Shown: positions 1 through 11,540 of the stretch, piece after piece
Layout of the letters: each line of letters begins with the position of its first letter
How positions within the stretch are numbered: the stretch's first letter is position 1
Assembly (NCBI GenBank): GCA_021018815.1
Contig: JAITYX010000045.1
Coordinates: forward strand, 2,480,001-2,544,000
Source of the DNA: Talinum fruticosum
Lineage: Eukaryota; Streptophyta; Magnoliopsida; Caryophyllales; Talinaceae
DNA length: 64,000 nt
Direction of reading: 5' to 3'
The notes under the pieces: model-generated
Database searches by the model: none
Seen by the model: only the letters and a program-made list of their open reading frames with translations
Told to the model about the DNA's origin: nothing
Program-made: the position numbers and the translations under genes

Positions 1-513
1 GGTGCAGATGTCAATGCCCTTAATAGGTATACCGAGTATACTCCAATAGATACTACCTATGCTCAAGCCATCGACCGTTTACTATAAAAGGGAAAATTGA
101 GTTACCGCCTATAAGAGCGTAACTAGAAACCGCGAAATAGTTGAAAAACTAGGATGTAGGAAAATTCTGCAAGCACCATCGTGCACAAGGACACGATACG
201 TGAACAATGTTGGACCTTCAAAAACAAATTAGAAAGTATTTTCCGTAGTGGTCAATTTCCTCTCCCTAAGGCCACTCAAAAACCGAATAACAAAGAAGAA
301 TCCATTCAACGGAATCTTAGCCATCTTCTCTGAACCTATTCTACATTAGTGGGATCCTTCTATTTCATTCAAGACGTCAATGAACCAAAGTCAATGATTA
401 AATTACCTCCTTTAGATTCATTAGTACGTGGACTATAGGTAAGTGACGACAATTTATGGGGCACACAACTCTTAGAAGATGATGACTTTTGGGATGAACC
501 AAAAACTCCTTAA
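1..513 (+). pseudogene. Tat/Ogre-type Ty3/gypsy gag C-terminal part
   Basis: Remnant of the 3' part of a gag frame. Reading frames shift several times, but a zinc-region signature CKHHRAQGHDT followed one base out of frame by REQCW lies near 167-227, and the tail DDDFWDEPKTP ends at a TAA at 511-513. The CxxHH...GHDT..CW arrangement is usual for Tat-lineage gag, where it would help package RNA in the virus-like particle. The remnant is cut at 546 by insertion of another element, and the matching pol resumes at 8893, so both pieces are one broken plus-strand element. No intact frame remains. Confidence 0.72.
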
Positions 514-546
514 ATCCAATTCCTAACTAGATCCGGACGACACAAT

Positions 547-2534
547 TGTAGAAACCATAGCCGTAACCGGATCGGACCGGGCCAAGCTTCCCATGAATTT
601 CTTGCCGTAGGTTTTTAGAAAGCTTAAATAGTGATTTGGGGTTTTGAAGATGTATTTAGAAAGTGGGGATGAACCTTTTATTAAGATTTCTGAATTTGAT
701 TTAAGATGATATTGAACAAATTAAGTAAAGTTTGAATGATGTTTTTATTAATTATTTTACTTCGGCAATTATTTTCGTAAAAGGTCTTGAGATATTATTT
801 CGTAATCGAAAAATAGATTAGGGGTTATTGAACTCGCCATGAGGCTTTATGGCCAAACTAGTGTGAAAACATCGGCTTGGACCAAAGCCCCGCTGTTGAC
901 CACTCGGTGCAGGCGGCAGCCGCACCCGGTGGTGGCTGGTGTCGGCCGGAGGCCATGACTAAGGAGATTAGCCTCGGTCTCGCCCTGGCTGGCAGATCCA
1001 AAATTCCTATTTTTTATCCTGTAGTAAAAAAGATAGCCCGGAGGCCGATCTACGAGGAATAAATAAAAAGGAGTCGCCAATCGGCTTTTAGGAAAGAAAA
1101 ACTTACAAAAACAAAATTAAAACTTGCTCTTCCAATCTTAATATAGGAGAAACTAAGATTGGAAAAAGCTAAAATGACTTCATCAGTCTTTGAACCAAGA
1201 ATCGGATTCGGAGGCGAGGGTACCAAAATGTAGGGAAAACCCTTCCATTCCGCCCATTCAAAGACGATCATTAAATAATTAAAGAAAACACAAGCACACA
1301 TCAACATGCCAAGTGAAATTAAAGCAACCAATCATAATTAAAAGAAAGTAGTAAAGAAAGCAATTAGGAAAGCGGTAAAGAAAAACGAAAAACTAAAGAA
1401 ATTACATCGGGCAGGGAGGAATTAAAATGCAATTACATCTCTTTGATCCACAATACGGAAAGGGATAAAAGGCATAAATTCCATAACCATCCAAAGGCCG
1501 AATGGTTACCCTCAAGATGTCCCACATGCCGATCTCGGATCTCTACATTGGATCTCTAGATGCAACAACGACGAATCCAAGAAAAGGGCTTGTTTTTGTG
1601 AACTTTGGAAGAGGTTAATTTATACCGAGAAGGAAAGATTAGTTGAATGAGTGCCCGAGAGATCGGAATAACTGAATATTCTTTAGTTCTTTGTACAGAT
1701 TGAATGACGATAAGTAGAAAAGCAGAATGTTTGAGATTATTTTTGGCGGAGTAACATTAATGGATGTGTGTTCCGATTAGCTTTCGCAGACATTACGCAT
1801 AGGAGAAAGCCGTATGGGAATGAGAGCCAAGACGCTCTATTTATAAGGAGAGACTTAGATCACAAATGACCTAGGGTTGATCTCGGCTAGCCGTCCAAAC
1901 AGGTGAGAAAAAGGCCGGGCCACATATCCGAAGATTGAACTAGATAAAGAAGAGATAAAACTAGATAGAATCGGGTAAATTCGGGATGGCCGGCATCGAC
2001 CACCTGGGCATGCTCGGGGTTTCGTGCTCTAGCGTGTTCCCAAGGGAGTCTCCAAGCCAAAATGCAATGTTTCACTTAAAATTTTTGGGATGACCGGAGC
2101 CGCCCACAATGCCGTTTGAGGGAAAAAGCTCCTAGTCTCGTTTTGACTGTCTTGGAGCTTAAACACAGACACTTTGATGCTCGTGATCATGAAATGCAAC
2201 GTTTAAGACCATCTTTAGGTCTTTAGTTCCTTGTCCGATTGGACAAAAGTAAATGTGGTATTTTGAACTTGGAATTTCTCGGTATGCAGATCGGACTCCT
2301 TTGTCTCTAAAAGCTTGGCCCGGTCCTAGATCATCCGAAAGAAAAGGGGATTTTTGGATTGACCCAAAGCGTAAGGCTATTTATTTAGTGCTTGGGGTTC
2401 TTTATGGTTTATTAGCTTATGTCACACCAATTAAACGCAGCTCGAGATCCAAATCCTCAAACAGGACTCGGGATTTCATCATTAGGCAAACAAATAAAAT
2501 AACGAAAAAGGATAATACTTTTTAGGTGTCTACA
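547..2534 (-). repeat. 3' LTR of the gag-only element (minus strand)
   Basis: Starts TGTAGAAACC and ends GGTGTCTACA on the plus strand, so the termini are TGTAGA/TCTACA inverted repeats. It matches 6939-8887 along its length with many substitutions and small indels. A minus-strand TATA motif (plus-strand reading CTATTTATAAGG near 1837-1848) marks the U3/R region. Confidence 0.88.
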
Positions 2535-2555
2535 GTTGGCCCCCTTTGACCGAGT
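2535..2555 (-). other. Polypurine tract of the gag-only element
   Basis: Read on the minus strand, CAAAGGGGGCCAAC directly precedes the LTR start TGTAGACACC. The same arrangement (AAGTGGGGGCTAAC then TGTAGACACC) occurs at 51304-51328, which supports the call as the plus-strand DNA primer. Confidence 0.75.
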
Positions 2556-2689
2556 CCGAAAGAGGAAGGTCAAAGTGAACACTAAAGGATACTTACTTGG
2601 TACTACCGTTATTTCGGAATTGAGGTGTCCGAAATTGAGTATCTTTTGACTTGAATTCCGATGGGGGACTCGGACTTGACTAGCGTAGT

Positions 2690-3300
2690 CCGAAGTCCGG
2701 GTTGCTAACTCCGAACTTGGCTATTTAAGAACTTGAAGTGCGGATTTGTGTGCCTAAACTTGACCATATAGTTAGTCCGAAGCTTGGCAAGGAAGTTTGA
2801 ACTTGACTCGTTTAGTAAAGTCCGAAGTCTAGTCGGGGTGGCTGAACTTGACTCGTTTCTTGGATTTGAAGTTTGGCTGGGTATCCCGAGCTTGGCTCGT
2901 TCAGTGTCCTGAAGCTCGGATGAAATGCCTAAACTTGACCGTGTACTTGGTCCGAAGCTTGGCTGAAAATTTTCTGCACTAATAGTTTTGTTAGCTAATA
3001 ATCGAATATAAATAATTTCAAGTGTTACTTGAAGATGATTTGTAACTAGATCACGTTTCAAATATGATTTCTTGACTTGGCCAAGAAGTGGTCCTGAAGT
3101 CTTAGCGTTGTATCTCGAACCTTGACCACGGTTGGGCCCGAAGTTCGATGGAGGGATGTCTAAACCTTGACCACGGTTCGGCTTGAGACTCGACCGGAGT
3201 GCGTCTAAACCTTGACCACCGTTGGGCCCGATGCTCAACCGAGTTGTGTTTGAACCTTGACTCGCTGCTGGGCCTAAAACTCGACTTCTATCCACTTGAG
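2690..3300 (-). repeat. 3' internal tandem repeat of the gag-only element
   Basis: Diverged units of roughly 40-55 bp, each with a CCTTGACC...GGGCCCGA core on the plus strand (GGTCAAGG on the element strand), lie between gag and the 3' LTR. A 227-codon open frame crosses this stretch only because the repeat lacks stops; it encodes degenerate PNRGQGLD-type repeats and is not a recognisable protein. The same repeat is present at 29385-29765 in the second gag-only element. Confidence 0.75.
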
Positions 3301-4453
3301 AATAGCGACGAATGCTTATCTTATACAGAAATTCTTGCCTAGACTTAGTCGTTAGATGACTTGCTTGCTTGAAAATATTATGTTCCATGAGGTGATATGC
3401 CTCATTTGAAATTTGATCTTATAGTTTGTGTGCTAATAACTCCCTAAGTATTCTTGGAGTTGTTGTTGTTGTATGAACCTTTCGATCTTGAGCCCCCACA
3501 TTCTTCTTAGGTGCTTGTGTTTAGCTCTTCTTGAATGTAGGAGACTAGCTTTGATTAGTTGATGACATGGAAGATGCTCTTTGAAGGTAACAGATGCTTG
3601 GTAACCTCCTCGATGCTAACTTGATGCTTTATACTGCTTGATTGAATAATTCCTTGTAGGGTGGTTTATTATTTAATTTTTGTGTTTTTTAGGAGTTTGT
3701 CTCATGCAAAGGAGATTTATGCAAGACTCTATTCTAAGAACAAATGAATTCTTTTATTAAGATGATGCGAAAAATTCAAAAATGACAAAGATGAAAAAAT
3801 TGCACTTTAGCCCCCACTCCCCAAAGTAAACCCTAAAGAAGGGTAGGTCACTCGAATCGTGATGTATCGCTATCGGCAAGTGAACCGTGATCCTGACGAT
3901 TTTATGTTGAATCGACCGGCATGCTTCTTGATGATTTGGTGCCTTTTTCCGATTAGTTTCTGCTCTTATGGATAGGGCAAAGTGGCTTTTGGATTTGGGA
4001 AATTGGAAATGGGAATTGGGATCAAGACTAGGTTTGGGGCCGGACCGCCCGGGCTTCCTACGTATCCGCTATAGCGAAAATCATGCCTTTGTAGTTCAAA
4101 AAGGAATATTGATTTGAGTTGTTTTTTTTTTTGGATATGAAAAAGGAAATGGACAAAGAATAAATATGAATGGGAAATGTGCTCTTTATTGGTATCCTTG
4201 ATGAGTGGTGGGCTCATTGGATGACCTTCTAGGTAGATGTCTATTCCTCTTCTATGAACATGCTAGCATCTCCGAGTGTTTTGAAGTCCATGATAGGCAA
4301 GAACTTCAGTGCCGATGATAGGTAGGTTGGAGGTTCTTGATGATGATTCCGACCTGATCCTTCTTAGAGGCCGATCAGTCATGTGGGCCACCTTGACCCT
4401 TTAGCGAGTAAGGAAGTCGGTAAAGCTCTCCTCCTCTTCTTGCTTGATCACCT
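3300..4453. other. Non-coding 3' interior of the gag-only element
   Basis: AT-rich sequence between the gag remnant and the 3' tandem repeats. It aligns by eye with 27000-27457 and 28950-29380 in the second gag-only copy, for example around the GTGGGGGCT motif near 3495 and the ACTCCCCAAAG motif near 3815. I see no gene here. Confidence 0.65.
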
Positions 4454-5037
4454 CTAAGTCGCGAAGAGGGACTGGTAGATTGGTATAATAGAAGTATTGA
4501 TGTAAGAACTCCCTACAAAGATCCCGCCAGTTCGTGACCTTATTTGGGTCGATAGCATTGACAACTTCATGATATCTTCGCTATACGTCCACGAAAAGAT
4601 GACAAGGTATGTGTCCTCCAGTACATTTTTCAAAGTCATTGCTCCCACAAAGTTTCTCACGTGATGGTGAGGGTTCTCGGCTCCATAAAACTTGATGTTA
4701 GGCATGGTAAACTTGAGGGGTAACTTGCCTTTAAGGATTAAAGTGAATCCGTGGGTTTGATAGTAATGATTGAACATTGAGGACTCTTGCAGCAGCCTTC
4801 TCTATTTGATTTATTCTTGGATCGGATTGAGGCCCGGGTTGTGGTTCTAGGCGGGATCCTTCGCTTTCGATTTCTCTTTGGACTTTGATTTCTTTTCCAG
4901 CTTCTTTGCATATGAGACTAAGGGTTTTAGATATAAACTCGATCTTTTTATCTTGAGCATCGAGCTTAGCCTCTAGTTTTGCAAGCAAACTCTTTGAATA
5001 GGGTCATGATGGGAGTTTGCTCCGGCTAGTTGGCCAT
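4454..5037 (-). pseudogene. gag: Gag remnant of the gag-only element
   Basis: The family start codon is at 5037-5035 (ATGGCCAAC...), but codon 4 is a stop and the frame shifts soon after. Downstream are a helical KLEAKLDAQDKKIEFISKTL stretch and the retrotransposon gag core FYGAENPHHHVRNFVGAMTL followed by W-T-Y-S-E-D, with the usual G..NP..H...F spacing. The same order (EQTPIMxLF, then xDKKIExIS, then the FxGxENPxxHxRNF core) occurs at 15784-16735 and 26161-26980. Gag would form the particle shell. Stops and frameshifts make this copy non-functional; the call rests on motifs and on three matching copies in the window. Confidence 0.82.
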
Positions 5038-5489
5038 TTTAGGAGGATTAGGCTTTGACCGCGGGCGGTGCAACGATGTTAATAGTAAAGGTGCGGGATG
5101 TATTGATGTGGTACATGCTAATGTGGGACATATCGGTGTTGACCGTGTCGGTGTTGAAGCAGATTTTTACTTCCTAGACGCTTCATGCCAGGATTCCCGT
5201 TGCATAGGATTTCCTATCCCGTATCCCAAAAGAGTACGCTCAAGATTGGCTCATGGAAAAAACTTCTAGGGGAGATGGGGTCGGTTTAAGTGCTTGACCC
5301 GAGGAAGACTGATCCTAAGAGGAGAGAAAATGATATGCTCCTTTATTTGGATGCACATAAAGGGATGCAAAACAAATAGAATGAAATGTATGCAACGATG
5401 CGCATGACTTAATCTGGCATGATTATATGATTTGACTAGTGCAGTAACCGAAATGCATAAATGATTATTCCTAATGGAAGATGAATTTG

Positions 5490-6370
5490 CTTTAGCTAAA
5501 TGAGAAATGAAAGACTCTCCTAATTAGAGATGAATTTTTATTTTGGCTAATGCGAAAATGAGATGAACGAACTCACCTTACTTGGGATGATTTGGACTTT
5601 TGATTAATGCGAAATGAAATGCAAGATTGGACTCACCTACTTTGAGATGATTTTGACTTTGCTTATTTGTAAAATGAGCATGCAAAATGGAGATGGATGG
5701 ACTCACCTATTTGAGCTGATTTTTATTTTGGCTAAATGCAAAAAGGAATGCAAATATGGACTCATCTATTTGATATGAAATTTATTTTGGTTAATGTAAA
5801 ATGAAATCCAAAATTTGGACTCACGTATTTGAGATGAAATTTATTTTGAGCTAATGTAAAAATGAAATGCGGACTCACCTTAATTGAGAAGAAATTTATT
5901 TTGGCTAATGCAAAAATAAAATGCAAATTTTGGCCTCACCTATTTGAGATAAAATTAATTTTGGGCTAATGCAAAACCGAAATGCGGACTCACCTTAATT
6001 GGGATGAAATTTTGGCTAATGCAAAAAAATGAAATGTGGACTCACCTTAATTGAGATGAAATTTATTTTGGCTGATGCAAAAATGAAATGCGAGCTCATC
6101 TTAATTGAGATGAAATTTTGGCTAATGCAAAAAACAAAAAAAAAGAAATTCAGATGCACCTTAATTAAGATGAAATTTATTTTGGCTAATGCAAAAATGA
6201 AATAAATGGACCAACATTAAGAGGGATAATTTTTGATTTAGCTAATGCAAATATCGAATGAATGAACCAACCCTAAAAGGGATGATTTTTGATTTAGCTA
6301 ATGCAAATATGGAATGAATGGACTGACCTTAAAAGAGATTAGAAAATTTGACTTTTGGCTAAAATGCACG
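5490..6370 (-). repeat. Leader tandem repeat of the gag-only element
   Basis: About 15 units of roughly 50-65 bp built from GGACTCACCT, TTGAGATGAAATTTATTTTG and GCTAATGCAAAA blocks on the plus strand, lying between the primer site and gag. On the element strand each unit contains GGTGAGTCC. Matching arrays occur upstream of gag at 15080-15370 and 20090-20540. Confidence 0.85.
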
Positions 6371-6918
6371 AATTAGACCGACTCAAAGTTTTATTTTTAT
6401 TTTTGCACCCATGCAAGGATTATTCAGTGCTCCTCAAGTATCCTTAAAGGCTCAAAAATAAAAGATTAAATCTAAAAAACAAACACACTCATCCAAGCAT
6501 GCGAATGAGGTCAAGGGACTACCTAATAATCAAAATATGGTGAAAAGAGGTTTAGACTAGGTAGGATACATGGTGACTCATATTCGAGGATTTGGTCCTC
6601 CATGTGGGGCACGACAGGAGAAAAGGCTAGAATCCTAGGTGCCTCTTGGTGAACCAAACTATTTGAATCAAAAGCGCGTGCTACGAGGAAAGAGGTACCA
6701 TTTCCTTAGGCAATCAAGCCTAGTTGGGCCCGCCTAGGATCAAATGGGAGGCTCATTCCGGAAGGGTAGAATAACGGGTAAAATAAATTTTTCTTAGGGG
6801 TCCAAAACAATATTTAAACTATGTTCAAAGGTTTCTAAATGTAGGATGCCTAATGCAGATACATTATTAAAACTCACTACTCAAATTTTCAAGTTTCGCC
6901 CTCTTAATAAAATGTTAA

Positions 6919-6936
6919 TCCCCAGTGGTGTCGCCA
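6919..6936 (-). other. Primer binding site of the gag-only element
   Basis: On the minus strand the sequence TGGCGACACCACTGGGGA begins two bases downstream of the 5' LTR. The TGGCGACTCC-CTGGGGA type site is common in Tat/Ogre elements, where it is usually ascribed to tRNA-Arg. Equivalent sites are at 13062-13079 and 19460-19477. Confidence 0.82.
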
Positions 6937-6938
6937 CT

Positions 6939-8887
6939 CGTAGGAACCACGACTCGAACCGGACTAGACCGGATCGAGCTTCCCCACGAATTGCTTGGCA
7001 TAGGTTTTTATAAAGCTTAAAGAGTGATTTAGGGTTTTGAAAACGAATTTAGAATTTGGGGATGAACTTTTTATTAAAATTTCCGAATTTAATTAAATAT
7101 GATTTTAAACGAATTAAGTAAAGTTTGAATGACATTTTCATTAATTATTTTATTTTGGCAATTATTTTCGAAAAGGTCATGGGATATTATCTCTTAATTG
7201 AAAAATAGAATTAGGGTTTATTGAATCTACCACGAGCCTTTAGGGCCAAACTGGTGTAAAAACACCGGTTTGGACCGAAGCCCCACCTGCTCGCCACTCG
7301 GCCTTTGCCCTGGCTGGCGGATCCAGAATTCTGTTTTCTATCATGTAGTCAAAAATTAGCCGGGAGGCAAATCTAGGAGGAATAAATGAAAATGAACTAG
7401 TCGGTTTTTAGGAAAGAAAAACAAACAAAAACAAAAGTAAAAAATTTGCTATTCCAATCTTAATATGGGAGAAACTAAGACTAAAAAAGGCTAAAAATGA
7501 CTCCATCGGTCTTTGAATCGAGAATTGAATTCGGGGCGAGGGTACGAAATGTAGGGAAAACCTTTCCTCCGCTCATCCGAAGACGACCATTACTAATTCG
7601 AGTAGTATACTAAAATAGTGTGAAAACACAAGCACGCATCGACATGCCAAGCAAAATTAAAGCAACCAATCATAATTAAAAGAAAGTGATAAAGAAAGTA
7701 GTAAAGAAAGTAATAAGGAAAGCGGAAAAGAAAAGCGGAAAACTAAAGAAATTACATTAGGCGGGGAGGAATTAAAATGAAATTATATCTCTTTGATCCA
7801 CAATACGTAAAGCGATAAAAAGGCATAAATTAAAGAACCGTCCAAAGGCCAAATGGTTGCCCTCAGGATGTCCCACCTACTGATCCGGATCTCTACACTA
7901 GATTTCTAGATGCAACAACGATGAATCTAAGAAAAGAACTTGTTTTTGTGAATTTTGAAAGAGGTGAATGTGTATTGAGTAAGAAAGATCGGTTTAATAA
8001 GTGCCCAGAGATCGAGTGACTCGAATATTCTTTAGTTCTTTGCACTGATTGAACGATCATAAGTAGAAAAGCAGAATGTTTGAGATTATTTTTGGCAGAG
8101 TAACGTTAATGGATGTGTGTTCTAATTAGCTTTCCGTAGCATTACGCATAGGAGAACGCCGTATGGGAGTAAGAGCAAAGGCTCTTTATTTATAAGGAGA
8201 GACCTAGGTCATAAATGACCAGGGTTGCTCTCGACCAGCCATCCAAACAGCTGAGAAAAACATTAGGTTAAATATCCTAAGATTGAACTAGATAAAGAAG
8301 AGATAAAACTAGATAGAACCGGGTAAATTCAGGATGGCCGATGCCGGCCACCCGTGCATGCCTAGGGTTTCGTGCCCTAGCGTGTTCCCAAGGGAGTCTC
8401 CAAGACAAAATGCAATGTTTCACTTGTAATTTTTGGGATGACTGGAGGCGACCACGATGTCGTTTAAGGGAAAAAGATCTTAGTCTCGTGTGGACTGTCT
8501 TGGAGCTTAAACGCGGCACTTTGATGCTCGTGATCATAAAATGCAATGTTTGAATGCCATGTTCGGGTCTTCTTCTCCTTGTCCGATTAGACAAAAGTAA
8601 ATGTGGTATTCTTAACTTGGAGTTTTTATTCGGTATACAAGCACTGGACTCCGTTGTCTCCGGAAGCTTGGCCCTATCCTGGATCATCCGAAAGAAAAGG
8701 GGATTTTTGGATCGACCTAAGGCAAACAGACTATTTATTTGGTGTCTGGGGTTCTTTGTTTTTTTGGCTTATGTTGCACTAATTGAATGCGATCCGAGAT
8801 CCAAATCCTCAAACAGGACTCATGATTTCCTCATCGGGCGAATAAATAAAATAACAGAGAAAGGATGACACTTTTTAGGTGTCTACA
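6939..8887 (-). repeat. 5' LTR of the gag-only element (minus strand)
   Basis: Partner of 547-2534. On the element strand it starts TGTAGACACC at 8887 and ends GGTTCCTACG at 6939, so the final CA has mutated to CG. A TATA-like CTTATAAATAAAG on the minus strand (8184-8196) would drive transcription towards gag. Confidence 0.88.
8184..8196 (-). promoter_or_regulatory. TATA box in the 5' LTR of the gag-only element
   Basis: The minus strand reads CCTTATAAATAAAG about 1.25 kb before the primer site. The sister LTR has the same motif near 1837-1848. It is the only strong TATA motif I see in a suitable place in the LTR. Confidence 0.5.
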
Positions 8888-8892
8888 ACAAC

Positions 8893-10100
8893 GTACTAAT
8901 GTGTCTACAACAGATCGAAGAAGTGTCAAAAGAGAAAGAATAAGCCGCCAAAGAAGAAGACCCAATCCTTAAACAACTTCAAAAACTTAAAAGCTAACAC
9001 ATCTATGTGGCAACTAATATTTTCCTCTCAAAAGTATAGACAAGCCTTAATCGACACACTTAGTAAGATTGAGGTCTCTCCTGAAGTCATGCCCGAAGAG
9101 GTAGTAGGATTGGTAAATGCTAAGGACAGAACCATTACCGTCAATAAGAAGGACTTACTCGAAGAAGGCATTTTACACAATAATGCCCTTTATTTAACTT
9201 TAACTTGCATCAACGAGTTCGTACCCCTAACCCTATTAGACAAAGGTCCATTGTAAATGTCTGCCCATAGAGGATTGCTAAGAGGTTAGGCATCGAGAGT
9301 AACAATTCTCTAAATAAAATGTTCACCTATAATCTTAGCTCAATTCTAAGAGAACCGGTTTAGGAATAGTGACTATCCTAATCAGCGGGCCAGTGGTAAA
9401 GAATATCGATTTCCGGGTCCTAGACATCCCCGCCACTTTTAATCTCCTTCTAGGATGCCTTTGGTTACATGACCACCAAGCAGTGCCCTCCACACTCGCA
9501 CCAAAAGGTTAAGATGATCGTCAAAGGACAAGTGGTAACCGTAAAGGGGGATAATCTCTATGCTACAATTACTTCTAAAGTTTATGTTGTTGGAATCGAG
9601 CATGATGCTAATGACGAGGAACTGTATGGATTCGAGACTATAATTGTTGTAGAAAAGGATGAAGCACCTTTTCACTTCAATCCTTATACTAACCCTAGTG
9701 TCCATTCGATGCTAAGAAAGAAGGGTTATTTTCCTGCCCTAGCCATAGGACGGAGGGCATACCACCTAATTTATCTACCCCTTGAACCCACTAATAATTA
9801 TAAGTTTGGCCTAGGCTACCACACAACTGCTAAGGAAATAGCCCAAACTAAGTGGGAAACACAAGTCAAGAGAACTGTATCATTAACAGTCCGCTTTATT
9901 AAGCCCTATCCTTGCACCTTAAATGGGTAATTTCGAAGGAAGGGGATGACTTTCCCTACTATGGTTTTCCTGAGCCCTATTATCTAAAGGAGAAGGGCCT
10001 CCTAGTCCTAGGATTAGAGATCTTCGACGATCGCCGGATGTTAGAAGAGAGGCACCCTACCTCCTTAAAAAGAACAGTCCACTCTAGATTGGACTAATTT
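8893..10100 (+). pseudogene. pol: Tat/Ogre pol: aspartic protease and G-patch-like linker
   Basis: Continuation of the element broken at 546. A frame from 9005 encodes the Tat protease lead-in (PEEVVGLVNAKDRTITV) and reaches the catalytic position as LLDKGP, where the family has D-T/N-G; the next bases return to family sequence (VNVCP) only after a frame change at 9250. The flap/C-terminal part LDIPATFNLLLGCLWLH follows near 9425. The frame 9469-9930 gives the typical LHQKVK-like segment, then GYFPALAIGRR...FGLGYHTT (a degenerate G-patch), and 9912-10097 gives DDFPYYGFPEPYY. Protease would cut Gag-Pol. Frameshifts and the K at the active site make it inactive. Confidence 0.8.
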
Positions 10101-10600
10101 GGTAGAAAGAAACATCTTTAGTTAGTTGTTCGGATAAGAGAAGTGCCTCGAAGAGAATTCGGTTTCGATCTGTCCCAAGCCATGTCGCACGAAGTTTGAC
10201 CCCTCAAGGTTCATCACCGACATTGACAAAGAAGGGTCCAAGCATATCACGTGGATTGACATTGAAGAGGGTCAAGAGTTCACTGTCATCCTAAGAGAGC
10301 AGATCCGCTTCGAGTCTAGGGCTAGGGCTAATTTTTCTATTTCCAATTCTCGTTTGTTCATATTTCAATTCTACAATTTCTGTTTCCGAGTCTAATGTAC
10401 TCCTTTCTTCATTCAATAATATAAATCTTTTAGTTTATCTGTTTCCTCCTTTTATTCTTAATTATTTTGCCTCTAATGATGAATAAAAAATATACCTAAA
10501 GAACTAGTAAAAGCTATAGAAGATCACGAAAATCGCTCGCAATTATAGAAGAAATAATAACCTTTAATTTAGGATCTCTAGATCAAGCCCAAGAGGTTAA
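10100..10600 (+). pseudogene. Degenerate Tat pol linker
   Basis: Between the protease/G-patch block and reverse transcriptase the sequence is AT-rich and full of stops. Short family-like pieces remain, such as IPKELVKAIEDHE near 10495 and NLGSLDQAQEVKI near 10570, which in Tat elements lead into the LSPEE segment before reverse transcriptase. Confidence 0.55.
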
Positions 10601-11540
10601 GATTAGGAAAACTCTAAGTCCGGAAGAGCAGAGCATTTTACTTCACTCCTTACGGAATTCATAGATGTCTTTGCTTGGTCCTATAGAGACATGCCAGGGA
10701 TAGATCCTAGCATAGCGGAACATAAAGTTCCACTCTTTGAAGATGCCAAACCAGTTAAGCGTAAGCTTAGGAGGATGAAACCCGAGTGGACCTTAAAGAT
10801 CAAAGAAGAGGTTTAGAAGTAGTAGATGTCGGGTTCATTAGAGTGGTACACTACCCTCAATAGTAAGCAAATGTGGTGCCCGTCCCAAAGAAAATAGAAG
10901 GTTCGTAATGTGCATCGACTTTAGGGACTCGAATAAGGCAAGCCTCAAGGACGACTTTCCTTTGCTTCACATAGATATCTTAGTTGAGAACATGACTGGT
11001 CATAATCTAGTCTCATTCGTGGATGATTATGTCATGTACAACCAAGTGAAAATGGCTAGAGAGGACATGGAACAAAACGACCTTCATCACTCAATGGGGA
11101 CGTATTGCTATGTGGTAGTGTCTTTCGGATCGAAGAATGCCTGGAGCCCCGTATCGGAGAAAGACCATGACATTTCTGTATGACATGATACATAAAGCGG
11201 CCAAAGTCTACGTCAATGACATGATCATCACGTCCAAGGATACGGCAGGGCACCACCTAGCTTTAGGAAATTCTTCAAAAGACTATGAAAATACAACATG
11301 CGCCTTAAACCTCAAAAGTGTGCCTTTGGGGTAACCTTAGGCAAACTGTTAGGCTATGTAGTCGAGTCTTAGAGGAATCTAGGTTGATCCATCCAAGATC
11401 AAACCCATCCAAGAGATGCCACCACCAAAGACAAAGAAGGAGATACGAGGATTTCTAGGGTGTCTACGAGTACATTAATCGTTTCGTATCAAAACCGAAT
11501 ATGGTATGCGAACCGACCTTTAAGAAGCACAAAAGGGAGC
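10600..11540 (+). pseudogene. pol: Tat/Ogre reverse transcriptase remnant
   Basis: Family motifs appear in order across shifting frames: LSPEEQSILLHSL, DVFAWSYRDMPGIDP, AKPVKRKLRRMKPEW, MCIDFRDSNKASLKDDFPL, HIDILVENMTGHNLVSF and YNQVKMAREDME, then the catalytic box at 11210-11221, which reads YVND rather than YVDD. A connection segment and YINRF follow, then similarity fades near 11540. Reverse transcriptase would copy element RNA into DNA in the particle. This copy has at least four frame breaks and a lost catalytic aspartate. RNase H and integrase of this element are not found downstream. Confidence 0.82.

Larger units (their letters stand above)
547..8887 (-). mobile_element. Gag-only (TR-GAG-like) Tat-lineage LTR retrotransposon, minus strand
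   Basis: An 8.3 kb element with two long direct repeats (547-2534 and 6939-8887), a primer site next to the right-hand LTR, a purine tract next to the left-hand LTR, and a gag remnant on the minus strand. The 4.4 kb interior holds no protease, reverse transcriptase or integrase. It is flanked by ACAAT (542-546) and ACAAC (8888-8892), a 5 bp target duplication with one change. It splits a plus-strand Tat gag/pol into 1-546 and 8893-11540. A gag-only element with its own LTRs fits the TR-GAG class and would need pol from a relative. The LTRs have clearly drifted apart, so insertion is old. Confidence 0.85.

Noticed and set aside
2705..3388. 227-codon minus-strand frame with PNRGQGLD repeats
   Set aside because: Translation of a stop-poor tandem repeat between gag and LTR; the same repeat at 29385-29765 is not open in that frame.
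5490..6370. CRISPR-like regularly spaced repeats
   Set aside because: Units are contiguous diverged tandem repeats without unique spacers, and the context is a plant retrotransposon leader.
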